Source of the DNA: Mogibacterium sp.
GTDB lineage: Bacteria; Bacillota; Clostridia; Peptostreptococcales; Anaerovoracaceae
Reading direction: 5' to 3'
Assembly (NCBI GenBank): GCA_024403055.1
Contig: JAKSSO010000004.1
Coordinates: 1-52,086 of the forward strand
DNA length: 52,086 nt
Shown: positions 19,801 through 27,743 of the stretch, piece by piece
Layout: every line of letters starts with the position of its first letter
How positions within the stretch are numbered: position 1 is the first letter of the stretch
Made by a program: the position numbers and the translations under genes
The notes under the pieces: model-generated
The model's database searches: none
The model's input: only the letters and a program-made list of their open reading frames with translations
Told to the model about the DNA's origin: nothing

Positions 19801-20317
19801 ATGGTTCAAGGTCAATTATCCTGAAGCATTTTACGCAGCATACTTCTCATCCAAGGTAGACAACTTCGATGCAGAGGTCATAGGTGCAGGCGGCAGGACT
19901 GAAGGATCACCAATCAATGCAAGAGCGATCTCCATGGTAGAGGCCAAAATGCAGGAGATCGAGATGCTGGGCAACACGGCTACGACCAAGCAGAAGGATC
20001 AGCTGACTGTATATGAAGTAATGTACGAGATGCTGTCAAGAGGCTACGAATTCGATGAGCCTGAGCTGGGCGTATCCGAGGCCTGCAAGTTCAAAGTAGT
20101 AGACGGCAAGGTAAAGCTGCCGTTCAACGCGATAAACGGAATAGGCGATACTGCGGCGGAATCTCTTGTCAGAGCATATGACGAGAGACCGTTCAGCACT
20201 ATCGATGATGTTAGAAGCCGCAGCAAACTGAGCGGCACTAATGTAGATGACCTCAAGAGGCATGGACTGTTCAAGGATCTGCCTGAGAGTGCACAGATGA
20301 CACTATTTGAGTTATAG
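16805..20317 (+). CDS. polC: DNA polymerase III alpha subunit PolC, apparently without the exonuclease domain
   Basis: Main replicative polymerase of Bacillota. Order seen: N-terminal domain (1-100), OB fold (about 125-230), PHP domain (LHCHTRMSDNDG near 243; VAITDHGV), a CPNC/CPEC zinc ribbon (about 630-660), the catalytic palm with EPDIDLNFAGEY (about 682) and a helix-hairpin-helix tail (FNAINGIGDTAAESLVRA). It has 1170 residues; B. subtilis PolC has about 1437. The 3'-5' exonuclease normally splits the PHP domain after a YGVE-type strand. Here YGVEGYLYPDED passes directly through about 20 residues to RTYHIILLAKN, with no DEDD motif (no DVETTG). The reading frame is intact, so this looks like genuine domain absence, not a frameshift. 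Confidence 0.95.
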   Translation: MIKLAADILTTEELEKAAGRKAADIDIEIKNVTVERKTLDLNIDVSLNFAMPKNYENLMKERIRTKVGAVNAVRVNYSYTGIRMPKAPVEPEQSSAGNSFGGYRRKKEEPAYENENGEMVLLGRDFKNEPVPYTELAELIGSKDKGTLEGEVFKIEEKPIKNERVLISILVSSHARTVSLNAFVSNDKLDEIKDNLKNGDMIRAMGSVEYDTFEHENVMMVTAIKKVAKILKADTYPNGRRVELHCHTRMSDNDGFNDAGDIVKKAAHWGQPAVAITDHGVVQSFPDAASAAKKLADKGKNVKIIYGVEGYLYPDEDAIAADGTIDVKKNRTYHIILLAKNQIGIKNLYKLVSLSHIDYFYKRPRMPRSVIEAHREGLIIGSACEAGELFRAVLDGKSDEELDKIASYYDYLEIQPLGNNQFMINNGTVEDKDALIALNKKIIEVGDRTGKITVATTDAHYPDPESAIYRKIIMHGIGFSDIMSDELYMRTTDEMMKEFSYLGDRAEEIVIENTNKVADMIDEGILPVPKGKFPPHIDGSEERLRKSCYDRAHEIYGDPLPPAIEERLETELSSIIGNGYAVMYIAAQMLVKKSNEDGYLVGSRGSVGSSFAATMAGITEVNPLAPHYICPNCKHFEFTEDLKKYDCGYDMPEKACPECGTRMKKEGLNIPFATFLGFKGDKEPDIDLNFAGEYQATAHKYVGEIFGDKNVFKAGTVATIADKTAFGYVKHYVDEFGIPASKYDIDYLVNGCTGVKRTTGQHPGGIIVVPDDHEIYEFCPIQKPANKRDVDVITTHFDYHKIDQNLLKLDILGHDVPQLIRHLQVMTGVDPMAIPLDDPRTISIFTSLDELNIKNPDYKFVHGTYAIPEFGTNFTRGMLDDIHPTTVSALIKMSGFSHGTLVWQGNGQDLIRNGTATIDELISSRDDIMRYLINKGIENSDAFKIMEKVRKNKVLTEEDLELMKTHDVPDWYIWSCETLTYLFPRAHASAYVMMSIRMAWFKVNYPEAFYAAYFSSKVDNFDAEVIGAGGRTEGSPINARAISMVEAKMQEIEMLGNTATTKQKDQLTVYEVMYEMLSRGYEFDEPELGVSEACKFKVVDGKVKLPFNAINGIGDTAAESLVRAYDERPFSTIDDVRSRSKLSGTNVDDLKRHGLFKDLPESAQMTLFEL

Positions 20318-20355
20318 ATGATCATGCAGGACTTTCAGTATGCAGATCGTGAGAG

Positions 20356-22224
20356 ATGAAGAGGGTGACTTTTCCCGGGGCTGAAGTAATTATGAAATAC
20401 TGTCACGACTCACATGAAACTAAATACAGAGAACCGTTCGGTGCTGTGCCTGTCGGTACAGATGTACGTCTGACGTTCAGAATAACGGATGAGGATCCGG
20501 CGTATTCAATTACGTCAGTTCAGCTAATGGTGAGACGCGACGGCAAGACTTCGGGCATCCTGCCAATGAGAGAGCAGAGTCCGGGCGTTTATGGCGTATC
20601 ATTCAAAACACCTTTCAATACATGTCTCCTCTGGTATTATTTCAGAATAGAGACCGTTAAGGACGGTAAGAAGAGTTACGTTTATTACGGCAACAATACG
20701 TCGGGACTCGGCGGAAAGGGTGCTGTTTATGACACGGACGAGAACATATCGGAGTATCAGATAACAGTTTATTCGTTCAGTCGTGTGCCAAAGTGGTACA
20801 AGGATGCAGTTGCTTACCAGATATTCCCGGACTGTTTCATGAGAGATCCTGACTGGGAGAGAAGATCAAGACTTGCTATCAAGCGACGTTCAGGCAAAAG
20901 CGGTCAGAAGCAGATGCTGGAGATCGACTGGTACAAGCCGGCTTGCCAGGAAAGAGATGAGGACAACAATGTAGAGACATGGAAGTTCCATGGCGGCAGT
21001 CTTAAGGGAATAGAATCAAGACTTGGCTATCTTGCCGGTCTTGGTGTCAGAGCGATATACCTGAATCCTATATTCGAGGCTGTTTCAAATCACAGATATG
21101 ATACTGCCGACTACATGAACATAGACCCTATACTCGGCACTGAGGAAGATCTCAAAAGCCTGTGCGAGAAGGCCGCAAAGCTGGATATTCGTATCATCCT
21201 TGACGGTGTGTTCAGCCATACCGGAGCGGACAGTATTTATTTCGACAGATATGGCAATTACGGTGGCAGGGGCGCGTGTAATAATCTGAATTCAAGGTAT
21301 AAATACTGGTATCATTTCGATGCAAATGAGTCTGCAGGATATAAATGTCGCTACGGCAATAAGGACCTTCCGGAAGTAGAAGAAAATAACCTTATGTTCA
21401 GACAGATGATATGCGGAGATAACGGTGTGCTGGCAAAATGGCTCAGAGCCGGTGCATCCGGGTGGCGAATTGACGCTGCTGATGAACTGTCGGATGACTT
21501 TATCAGGAATATCCGCAAGCGTGTAAAGGCTGAGGGAGAAGAGAATGTGCTTCTCGGTGAAGGCAGGGAAGATGCCGGAAACATGAAAGGTCACGATCAG
21601 GGTAGCGGTTTACTGCTCGGAGACGAGCTTGATTCAATGATGAATTATCCGCTGAGAGAGATACTTATCGACTATGTGAATTACCATTGCACTGCAGATG
21701 AGGCTCTTGCGCATATCGTGTCTCTCAAGGAGAATTATCCGCCGGAGAATTTCTACGGAACACTCAATCTTATAGGCTCATATGACAGAGAAAGGATACT
21801 CAGCGTGATAGATCGTGATGAGGATCATGAGGCTGCAGTGCGAAAGGTCAAGATGCTGACGACACTTCAGTATTCACTGCCGGGAGTTCCGTGCATCTAT
21901 TATGGTGATGAAGTCGGCATGTGCGGTGAAGAGGATCCGGAGAACAGATGTGGATACATCTGGGGCAGGGAGAATCGTGATATCAGGTCACACGTCCAGA
22001 ATCTTGGAGTATATTATCATTCGCATGCAGCACTCAAAGACGGCGACTTCATTCCTGTTTCGTCAGGAGAGAACGGTGATGATGATATTCTGGCTTTCAT
22101 CAGAAAGAATCAGGAAGAGCAGATACTGGTAATAGCCAACAGAAGCAATGAGGGCAAGACTTTCAAATATGAAGACATGGAAGTCAGACTCGACAGACTG
22201 AACTGCGTATTCAGATCGATATAA
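20356..22224 (+). CDS. GH13 alpha-glucan hydrolase (neopullulanase/cyclomaltodextrinase-like)
   Basis: Alpha-amylase superfamily enzyme of 622 residues with no signal peptide, so probably cytoplasmic. It has an N-terminal beta domain (HDSHETKYREPFGAVPVGT) and a TIM barrel with DGVFSHTG, GWRIDAADE (nucleophile Asp, about residue 373) and LLGEGRED (acid/base Glu, about 402). The fourth motif reads GSYDRERI, Tyr replacing the usual His before the third catalytic Asp. The start is uncertain: the ATG at 20356 forms ATGA with a preceding 13-codon frame, while the ATG at 20392 better matches the family N-terminus. It lies between polC and the zinc genes and ends in a strong terminator. Substrate specificity cannot be read. 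Confidence 0.88.
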   Translation: MKRVTFPGAEVIMKYCHDSHETKYREPFGAVPVGTDVRLTFRITDEDPAYSITSVQLMVRRDGKTSGILPMREQSPGVYGVSFKTPFNTCLLWYYFRIETVKDGKKSYVYYGNNTSGLGGKGAVYDTDENISEYQITVYSFSRVPKWYKDAVAYQIFPDCFMRDPDWERRSRLAIKRRSGKSGQKQMLEIDWYKPACQERDEDNNVETWKFHGGSLKGIESRLGYLAGLGVRAIYLNPIFEAVSNHRYDTADYMNIDPILGTEEDLKSLCEKAAKLDIRIILDGVFSHTGADSIYFDRYGNYGGRGACNNLNSRYKYWYHFDANESAGYKCRYGNKDLPEVEENNLMFRQMICGDNGVLAKWLRAGASGWRIDAADELSDDFIRNIRKRVKAEGEENVLLGEGREDAGNMKGHDQGSGLLLGDELDSMMNYPLREILIDYVNYHCTADEALAHIVSLKENYPPENFYGTLNLIGSYDRERILSVIDRDEDHEAAVRKVKMLTTLQYSLPGVPCIYYGDEVGMCGEEDPENRCGYIWGRENRDIRSHVQNLGVYYHSHAALKDGDFIPVSSGENGDDDILAFIRKNQEEQILVIANRSNEGKTFKYEDMEVRLDRLNCVFRSI

Positions 22225-22241
22225 TTATGGAAAAGTAAAGG

Positions 22242-22277
22242 ACACTCGAGATCACAGATATCCCGAGTGTTTTTTTT
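22242..22277 (+). terminator. Rho-independent terminator after the GH13 gene
   Basis: ACACTCG (22242-22248) pairs with CGAGTGT (22264-22270), extended by GAT/ATC inside, and is followed by eight T residues (22270-22277). It closes the polC-GH13 transcription unit. Confidence 0.92.
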
Positions 22278-22288
22278 CTTGACTTTTC

Positions 22289-22317
22289 TTGAACATATGA
22301 TAATATATTCATATAAA
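22289..22317 (+). promoter_or_regulatory. Promoter with embedded operator for the zinc efflux operon
   Basis: TTGAAC (22289-22294), 17 bases, TATAAA (22312-22317). The spacer contains a perfect inverted repeat, ATATGA (22295-22300) and TCATAT (22309-22314), with 8 bases between, in the AT-rich style of ArsR/SmtB operators. A second -35-like TTGACT lies at 22279-22284. Confidence 0.65.
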
Positions 22318-22345
22318 AAATCATTCATAAGTGAAAGGAGTCTTT

Positions 22346-22666
22346 ATGCACGATCACAATGAAGATTACATGTTGAGAGACATAGAGGAGGAGCAGTTGC
22401 TGGATCTGGCGGATCTGTTCAAGATGTTTGCTGATTCGACGCGCATCAGGATACTGTATGATCTTTTCGAAGGTGAGAAGAATGTTACGGAGATATGCGA
22501 GGATATCGAAATGAACCAGTCTGCTGTATCTCATCAGCTCAGAGCACTGAAAACTGCCAAGCTCGTCAAGAGCAAACGTGACGGCAAAGCGATCATATAC
22601 TCGCTGGCTGATGATCATGTCAAGACAATAATTGCAATGGGTAAAGAACATATAGAAGAGGAGTAG
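22346..22666 (+). CDS. ArsR/SmtB-family zinc-responsive repressor
   Basis: Winged-helix metal sensor of 106 residues predicted to release its operator when Zn(II) binds. The recognition region is NQSAVSHQLRALKTAKLV. The last helix reads DDHVKTIIAMGKEHIEEE, giving D-x-H-x10-H-x2-E, which is the alpha-5 zinc site of SmtB/CzrA. The alpha-3 cysteine motif of CadC/ArsR is absent (EICEDIE). The ATG at 22346 follows AAAGGAG; the GTG 15 bases earlier lies upstream of that site. It is the first gene of a three-gene efflux operon with a candidate operator in its promoter. Confidence 0.9.
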   Translation: MHDHNEDYMLRDIEEEQLLDLADLFKMFADSTRIRILYDLFEGEKNVTEICEDIEMNQSAVSHQLRALKTAKLVKSKRDGKAIIYSLADDHVKTIIAMGKEHIEEE

Positions 22667-22669
22667 AAA

Positions 22670-22888
22670 ATGAAAAAGAAATTCAAAATGGAAAACCTGG
22701 ACTGTGCAAACTGTGCTGCCAAGATGGAGGATGCCATCAGCAAGCTGGATGGAGTTACAGACTGCTCTGTAAGCTTTCTGACACAGAAATTCATGCTTGA
22801 TGCTGAGGACGACAAGTTCGATGCAGCACTTGAAGAGGCCTGCAAGATCGTAAGCAGGATTCATCACGATACTAAAGTCCTGGTATAA
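22670..22888 (+). CDS. Stand-alone heavy-metal-associated (HMA) domain protein
   Basis: Small soluble metal-binding protein of 72 residues with the ferredoxin-like HMA fold: KMENLDCANCAAKMEDAI carries the metal-binding pair in DCANC. It starts 4 bases after the regulator and precedes a P1B ATPase that has no HMA domain of its own. It therefore probably serves as the ATPase's detached N-terminal metal domain or as a metallochaperone. Both copper and zinc HMA proteins carry CxxC; the leading Asp and the neighbours favour zinc or cadmium. Confidence 0.88.
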   Translation: MKKKFKMENLDCANCAAKMEDAISKLDGVTDCSVSFLTQKFMLDAEDDKFDAALEEACKIVSRIHHDTKVLV

Positions 22889-22900
22889 AGAGGTGCGAAA

Positions 22901-24799
22901 ATGAACGGACTCAGCAAGGGACAGAAAAAGGATATTATCAGGATAGTAATTTCACTGATCCTTTTTGCTGTACTGATATTCGATAGCAAATACAACGGAT
23001 GGTTCCTCACAAATGAAGGGAGCTGGCACATGCTGCTTCTGTGGCTCGTACCATATTTCATTGTAGGATATGATGTTGTGATCAACTGTTTCAGAGGGAT
23101 CATTCATGGTCAGATGTTCGACGAGACTTTCCTGATGACTCTGGCAACAGTGGGAGCATTCGGATGCGGTGAATTCGAAGAGGCTGTTGCAGTAATGCTG
23201 TTCTACCAGACAGGTGAGTTCTTCCAGTCATATGCTGTAGGAAAGTCCAGAAATGCGATACAGGAACTGATGAGCATAGCACCGGATTATGCCAACAGAG
23301 AAATGGAAAACGGCAGCATAGAAGTTATAGATCCTGATGACATAGAAATCGGTGACATTCTTGTAATCAAACCGGGCGAGAGGATACCTATTGACGGCAA
23401 TGTTATCGAGGGCGAAGGTCTTATCAATACAGCCGCTCTTACCGGCGAGTCAATGCCTCTGAGTGTTGCTGTAGGCGATGCTGTCATTTCCGGCTGTATC
23501 AACGGAGACAGTCTTATCAAGGTACAGGCCGACAGGCTCTACGACGATTCGACTGTATCCCAAATACTCGAAATGGTTGAAAATGCGGCAGCCAAAAAGT
23601 CAAAGACGGAGAACTTCATTACGAGATTTGCGCGTTACTACACACCAATCGTCGTATGCGGTGCAGTCCTGCTCGCTTTTATTCCGCCTCTTATCAGCGG
23701 AAATTTCATGGCAGAACTGGGCAAGTGGGTGCTGAGAGCATGCACATTCCTTGTTATCAGCTGTCCTTGCGCACTTGTGATCTCGGTACCGCTGGCATTT
23801 TTCGGCGGCATCGGTTCGGCCTCCAGGATCGGAGTTCTGGTCAAGGGCTCCAATTATCTTGAGATGATGGCTTATCTTGATACTCTTGTCAGTGACAAGA
23901 CGGGAACGCTTACTGAAGGTTCATTCAAAGTGACCAGAATAGAGGCTCTCGACGGTTATAATACAGAAGATATACTCCGCTTTGCTGCTGCTGTCGAGGC
24001 AGGTTCCACACATCCTATCGCAATGGCTATCTGTGAAGCCTGCGCAGATCCTCTTTCAGAGCGTTTCGTAAAGAATGTAAGAAATTACAGTGGCAAAGGC
24101 GTTACAGCTACTGTTAAGCGTTCTGAGATAACAGCGGGCAATAGAACACTCTTCAAAGAACTCGGCATCAGTCTGCCTTCCGAAAACAATAAAGGAACGG
24201 CTGTATATATAGCTAAGGACAGGAAGCTTATCGGCAAAATTGAGTTAGCTGATACTCCAAAGCCTGAGGCAAAGCAGGCTATAAGTGACATTCTTAATGA
24301 GAATGTCAAGCATGTAGTCATGCTGACAGGCGACAGCATGGCGTCTGCTTCTGCCGTAGCAGATGAGCTGGGCATTACAGAGTTCAGATATCAGCTGCTT
24401 CCGCAGGATAAAGTTAGTGCTGTTGAAGAGCTGATCAAAGTACTTCCTGAAGGACGCAGGCTCGCTTTCATCGGTGACGGCATCAATGATGCACCGGTGC
24501 TCACACGTGCCGATATAGGAATTGCGATGGGATCACTCGGTTCAGATGCAGCCATAGAGGCTGCCGATATCGTCATCATGGATGATGACCTCAGCAAACT
24601 GCCTGCACTGATGAGGATAGCACGCAAGACCATCGGCATATCCAAGGCAAACATAGTCTTTGCTCTCGCCATAAAGGTGGCGTGCCTCATACTTCGCGCG
24701 GTCGGTATCGCCAACATGTGGGTGGCTGTTTTTGCCGATGTAGGTGTTGCGATGATATGTATACTAAATTCAATGCGTATGCTAAAATATAAGGGCTAG
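22901..24799 (+). CDS. P1B-2 type Zn/Cd/Pb-exporting ATPase (ZntA/CadA family)
   Basis: Membrane metal pump of 632 residues. Seen in order: N-terminal membrane helices, TGES (actuator), the transport motif SCPCALVIS (about residue 285), the phosphorylation site SDKTGTLTEG (about 330), the HP motif (GSTHPIA), GDGINDAPVL, and paired C-terminal helices with ALAIK and FADVG. The K and DxG in those helices are the P1B-2 signature for Zn(II), Cd(II) and Pb(II). The usual N-terminal HMA domain is missing and is encoded by the small gene just upstream. It is followed at 17 bases by the PBP gene. Confidence 0.94.
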   Translation: MNGLSKGQKKDIIRIVISLILFAVLIFDSKYNGWFLTNEGSWHMLLLWLVPYFIVGYDVVINCFRGIIHGQMFDETFLMTLATVGAFGCGEFEEAVAVMLFYQTGEFFQSYAVGKSRNAIQELMSIAPDYANREMENGSIEVIDPDDIEIGDILVIKPGERIPIDGNVIEGEGLINTAALTGESMPLSVAVGDAVISGCINGDSLIKVQADRLYDDSTVSQILEMVENAAAKKSKTENFITRFARYYTPIVVCGAVLLAFIPPLISGNFMAELGKWVLRACTFLVISCPCALVISVPLAFFGGIGSASRIGVLVKGSNYLEMMAYLDTLVSDKTGTLTEGSFKVTRIEALDGYNTEDILRFAAAVEAGSTHPIAMAICEACADPLSERFVKNVRNYSGKGVTATVKRSEITAGNRTLFKELGISLPSENNKGTAVYIAKDRKLIGKIELADTPKPEAKQAISDILNENVKHVVMLTGDSMASASAVADELGITEFRYQLLPQDKVSAVEELIKVLPEGRRLAFIGDGINDAPVLTRADIGIAMGSLGSDAAIEAADIVIMDDDLSKLPALMRIARKTIGISKANIVFALAIKVACLILRAVGIANMWVAVFADVGVAMICILNSMRMLKYKG

Positions 24800-24816
24800 C
24801 TGAAAGGAGACTTTCA

Positions 24817-27081
24817 ATGTCCAGAACAGAAAGATATTACAACAATCAGGATAACAAGCCTAACAGGAAGGAAAAGGCGGAGTACAAGAAGCTGCGTAAG
24901 AAGGAGAAGCGCAAGCACGGTATCCTCCGTGTGTTTGTTCGGCTTGCTATCATTCTGATCTTCCTGGGTGCCGCTGCAGGTGGCGGATATGCTGCATACT
25001 GCATTGCGGGGGCTCCTACGATCCATCCGGAGAAAATATATGAGACACTTGACCTCAGCACCAACATTTATGATGATCAGGGCAAGGTTTGTGACACAAT
25101 ATACTTCTACGAGAACCGCAAGGTGACAAATTATGAGGACATGCCGGAAAATCTCGTCAATGCATTCATTGCGATCGAGGACAAGACTTTCTGGACACAT
25201 CACGGCTTCAACTTTAAGAGAATGGTGGGTGCTGTCCTCAAATCCTTTGGAGGAGGCGGCATCAGCGGTACAAGTACGATCACACAGCAGCTGGCACGTA
25301 ACGTTTTCCTTTCTGATGTTAAGAGCGAACGATCGATCAAGCGTAAGGTCATAGAGATGTACTATGCTTATGAGATCGAGCAGACTCTCAGTAAGGAGGA
25401 GATAATCGAGGCATATCTCAATACGATCTACCTCGGATATGGTTGCTATGGTGTCAATGCGGCAGCCAAAACTTATTTCTCCAAAGGCGTTTCAAAACTG
25501 ACTCTTGAACAGTGCGCAGCACTTGCAGCACTTCCTCAGGCACCGGATTCGTATGCTTTGCTCAAATATGAGAAGGATGACTGCTGCACAAAGATAAAGA
25601 AGGGACTGTATGCTAATGACAGATCCAAAGACAGACGAGATCTTGTTCTGTCACTGATGGCGGATCAGGGACTTGTTTCGCAGGAGGATGCGGATAAGGC
25701 GAAGAAGGACCTTGCTGATTTTATCAATCCTAATCTGAACAATGGCGCTGCCAGCAGATCATATTTCAAGGATTATCTCATACAGACAGTTATTTCTGAT
25801 CTGTCTGATGAATACGGCTGGACAGAGGCTGAGGCCCGCAATGTGGTATATACCAAGGGCCTGAAAATATACTCAACGCTGGATACACAGGCTCAGAGCG
25901 TAGTTGCCAAAGAGTTCAAGGATAAATCCAACTTCCCTAAGGATGTCAAAGGCAGAACTCCTGAAGCTGCCATGGTAATCACCGAAGTGGGAACAGGAGA
26001 GATCAAGGCAATGGCGGGCGGACGTGATCCACAGGGAGAAATGCTCTTTAACAGGGCTATCAATGCGAGACAGCCGGGATCATCCATCAAGCCGCTCTGC
26101 GTATATTCTGCTGCGCTTCAGAAGAGCTTTGAACTGCAGGCCAAAGGTGAGAAGTTCACATACACTTCATCGGATTACAAGTCGATGGGTGACTACATTA
26201 CAGCTTCTTCACCTGTATACGATTCACCGATCACACTGAACGGAAAGTCATGGCCTCAGAACTCGACAGGCAGTTTTTCCGGACCAAATACATTCAGAAC
26301 TGCGATACAGCAGTCCATCAATACATGTGCTGTTAAGATACTTCAGCAGGTTGGCGTTGATTATTCCATGGATCTTCTCCAGTCATACGGAATAACAACT
26401 GCGGTAGATGATGAATCGGCAGCTGTAAATGACCTTAATCTTTCATCTCTCGCACTTGGAGGGATGTCTCACGGAACGACACCACTTGAGATGGCGCTCG
26501 CTTATGCAGCATTTCCGAACGGCGGAGTTGTAAATACACCGATATGCTATACCAAGGTCGTTGATGCTGACGGTAATGCCCTGCTGATGGGCAAGAGTGA
26601 GACTACTCAGGTACTTGATGAGGGAGTTGCCTGGATAATGAAGGATGTCCTTCAGTCAGTAATCACAGACGGAATTGCCGGTGCAGCCAAGGTAAACGGC
26701 ATAAAGGCCGGCGGAAAGACGGGAACTACCAATGACCGTTATGATATCTGGTTCGACGGATTCACTCCGTCATACTCTGCAAGTCTGTGGATAGGAACCG
26801 ATGAAAATGTGGCTTTGACTACAATGTCGGGACCTGCTGCACAGCTCTGGGGCAAGATAATGAATCAGGTCGAAAACTGCAAAAAAGGCAAGTATAAGAA
26901 ACAACCGTCCAACGTAATAAAACAGGGCAGAGAGTATTACACAAGAGGTACCGAGCCTAAAGAAGAGATCGAACTCAATCCGGACGGAACCGTTAAGGGC
27001 AACGGAGATGAAGATGTAAAAGAGCAATCTCCTGATGAGTTTGATGAAAATGCAACGGGACACGGTGTAGATGAAGGGTAA
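24817..27081 (+). CDS. Class A penicillin-binding protein (transglycosylase/transpeptidase, PBP1A-like)
   Basis: Bifunctional wall polymerase of 754 residues. After a basic cytoplasmic tail comes one membrane helix (about 39-65), then the GT51 domain (IAIEDKTFWTHHGFN near 118, SGTSTITQQLARN, YLNTIYLGYGCYGV). The transpeptidase has SSIK with the catalytic Ser near 421, SIN near 504 and KTGTT near 633. The last 70 residues form a charged low-complexity tail. AAAGGAG precedes the ATG. It would polymerise and cross-link the lipid II made with the wall genes of this window. Readthrough from the zinc operon is likely, as no terminator or clear promoter lies between. Confidence 0.95.
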   Translation: MSRTERYYNNQDNKPNRKEKAEYKKLRKKEKRKHGILRVFVRLAIILIFLGAAAGGGYAAYCIAGAPTIHPEKIYETLDLSTNIYDDQGKVCDTIYFYENRKVTNYEDMPENLVNAFIAIEDKTFWTHHGFNFKRMVGAVLKSFGGGGISGTSTITQQLARNVFLSDVKSERSIKRKVIEMYYAYEIEQTLSKEEIIEAYLNTIYLGYGCYGVNAAAKTYFSKGVSKLTLEQCAALAALPQAPDSYALLKYEKDDCCTKIKKGLYANDRSKDRRDLVLSLMADQGLVSQEDADKAKKDLADFINPNLNNGAASRSYFKDYLIQTVISDLSDEYGWTEAEARNVVYTKGLKIYSTLDTQAQSVVAKEFKDKSNFPKDVKGRTPEAAMVITEVGTGEIKAMAGGRDPQGEMLFNRAINARQPGSSIKPLCVYSAALQKSFELQAKGEKFTYTSSDYKSMGDYITASSPVYDSPITLNGKSWPQNSTGSFSGPNTFRTAIQQSINTCAVKILQQVGVDYSMDLLQSYGITTAVDDESAAVNDLNLSSLALGGMSHGTTPLEMALAYAAFPNGGVVNTPICYTKVVDADGNALLMGKSETTQVLDEGVAWIMKDVLQSVITDGIAGAAKVNGIKAGGKTGTTNDRYDIWFDGFTPSYSASLWIGTDENVALTTMSGPAAQLWGKIMNQVENCKKGKYKKQPSNVIKQGREYYTRGTEPKEEIELNPDGTVKGNGDEDVKEQSPDEFDENATGHGVDEG

Positions 27082-27095
27082 AAAACACAAAACCC

Positions 27096-27124
27096 TTGCA
27101 ATAACAGCATTTTAATGGTATATA
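27096..27124 (+). promoter_or_regulatory. Probable promoter of the rimP-nusA-infB operon
   Basis: TTGCAA (27096-27101), a 17-base spacer and TATATA (27119-27124), followed by a leader of about 60 bases. Confidence 0.55.
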
Positions 27125-27150
27125 TATTACATACGTTATAACTTTTCGGA

Positions 27151-27170
27151 AGAGTGGGGCTACCCACTCT
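27151..27170 (+). other. Leader hairpin upstream of rimP
   Basis: AGAGTGGG (27151-27158) and CCCACTCT (27163-27170) form a perfect 8-bp stem with a 4-base loop. Only a short TTC follows, so termination would be weak. It may be an attenuator through which NusA could influence its own operon; that role is inferred. Confidence 0.5.
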
Positions 27171-27191
27171 TTCACTTATGTAAGGAGAAAA

Positions 27192-27716
27192 ATGGCGAAG
27201 GAAGACGTAAGTGCTCGCATCACGGATCTTCTGAATGAGTATTTCAGCTCAGAAGAGGCAGCGAAGCTTCAGCTTGAAATTTACAGAGTACAGTACAGGA
27301 AAGAGGGCAAGGACTGGATCCTGCGTGTATTTCTTGACAAGACAGCTGATGCTGAAGAGCAGTATGTGAATATTGACGAGTGTGAGGCAGTTACAAGATA
27401 TCTCAGCGACAAGTTAGATGAACTCGATTTCATTGACCGCAGTTACAATCTTGAAGTATCAAGTCCGGGACTCGACAGAGAACTGATCAAGGACTCCGAT
27501 TATGACAGATTTGCGGGAAGACTTGTAGAGGTAAAAACATACGAGGCTATTGTCATCGGTGGTGTCGGTGGCAAGGGCAAACCTAACAGTGTTAAAAATT
27601 TTGAGGGAACACTTATCGGCAAAGAGAACGGCATTGTAAAGATCAGTGCCGGAGATGAAGAGCTGAGTATCCCTCAGGAAAAAATATCTAAGATCAACCT
27701 TGCGGTTGTCTTCTAA
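27192..27716 (+). CDS. rimP: Ribosome maturation factor RimP
   Basis: 30S subunit maturation factor, 174 residues. Matches are the N-terminal RVQYRKEGKDWILRVFLDK, the acidic VNIDECEAVTRYLSDKLDE, and NLEVSSPGLDREL, the family's most conserved segment. AAGGAG precedes the ATG. It is the first gene of the nusA operon, the standard position. Confidence 0.95.
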   Translation: MAKEDVSARITDLLNEYFSSEEAAKLQLEIYRVQYRKEGKDWILRVFLDKTADAEEQYVNIDECEAVTRYLSDKLDELDFIDRSYNLEVSSPGLDRELIKDSDYDRFAGRLVEVKTYEAIVIGGVGGKGKPNSVKNFEGTLIGKENGIVKISAGDEELSIPQEKISKINLAVVF

Positions 27717-27743
27717 GTATTAAAATCAGGAGGAAATACGACA

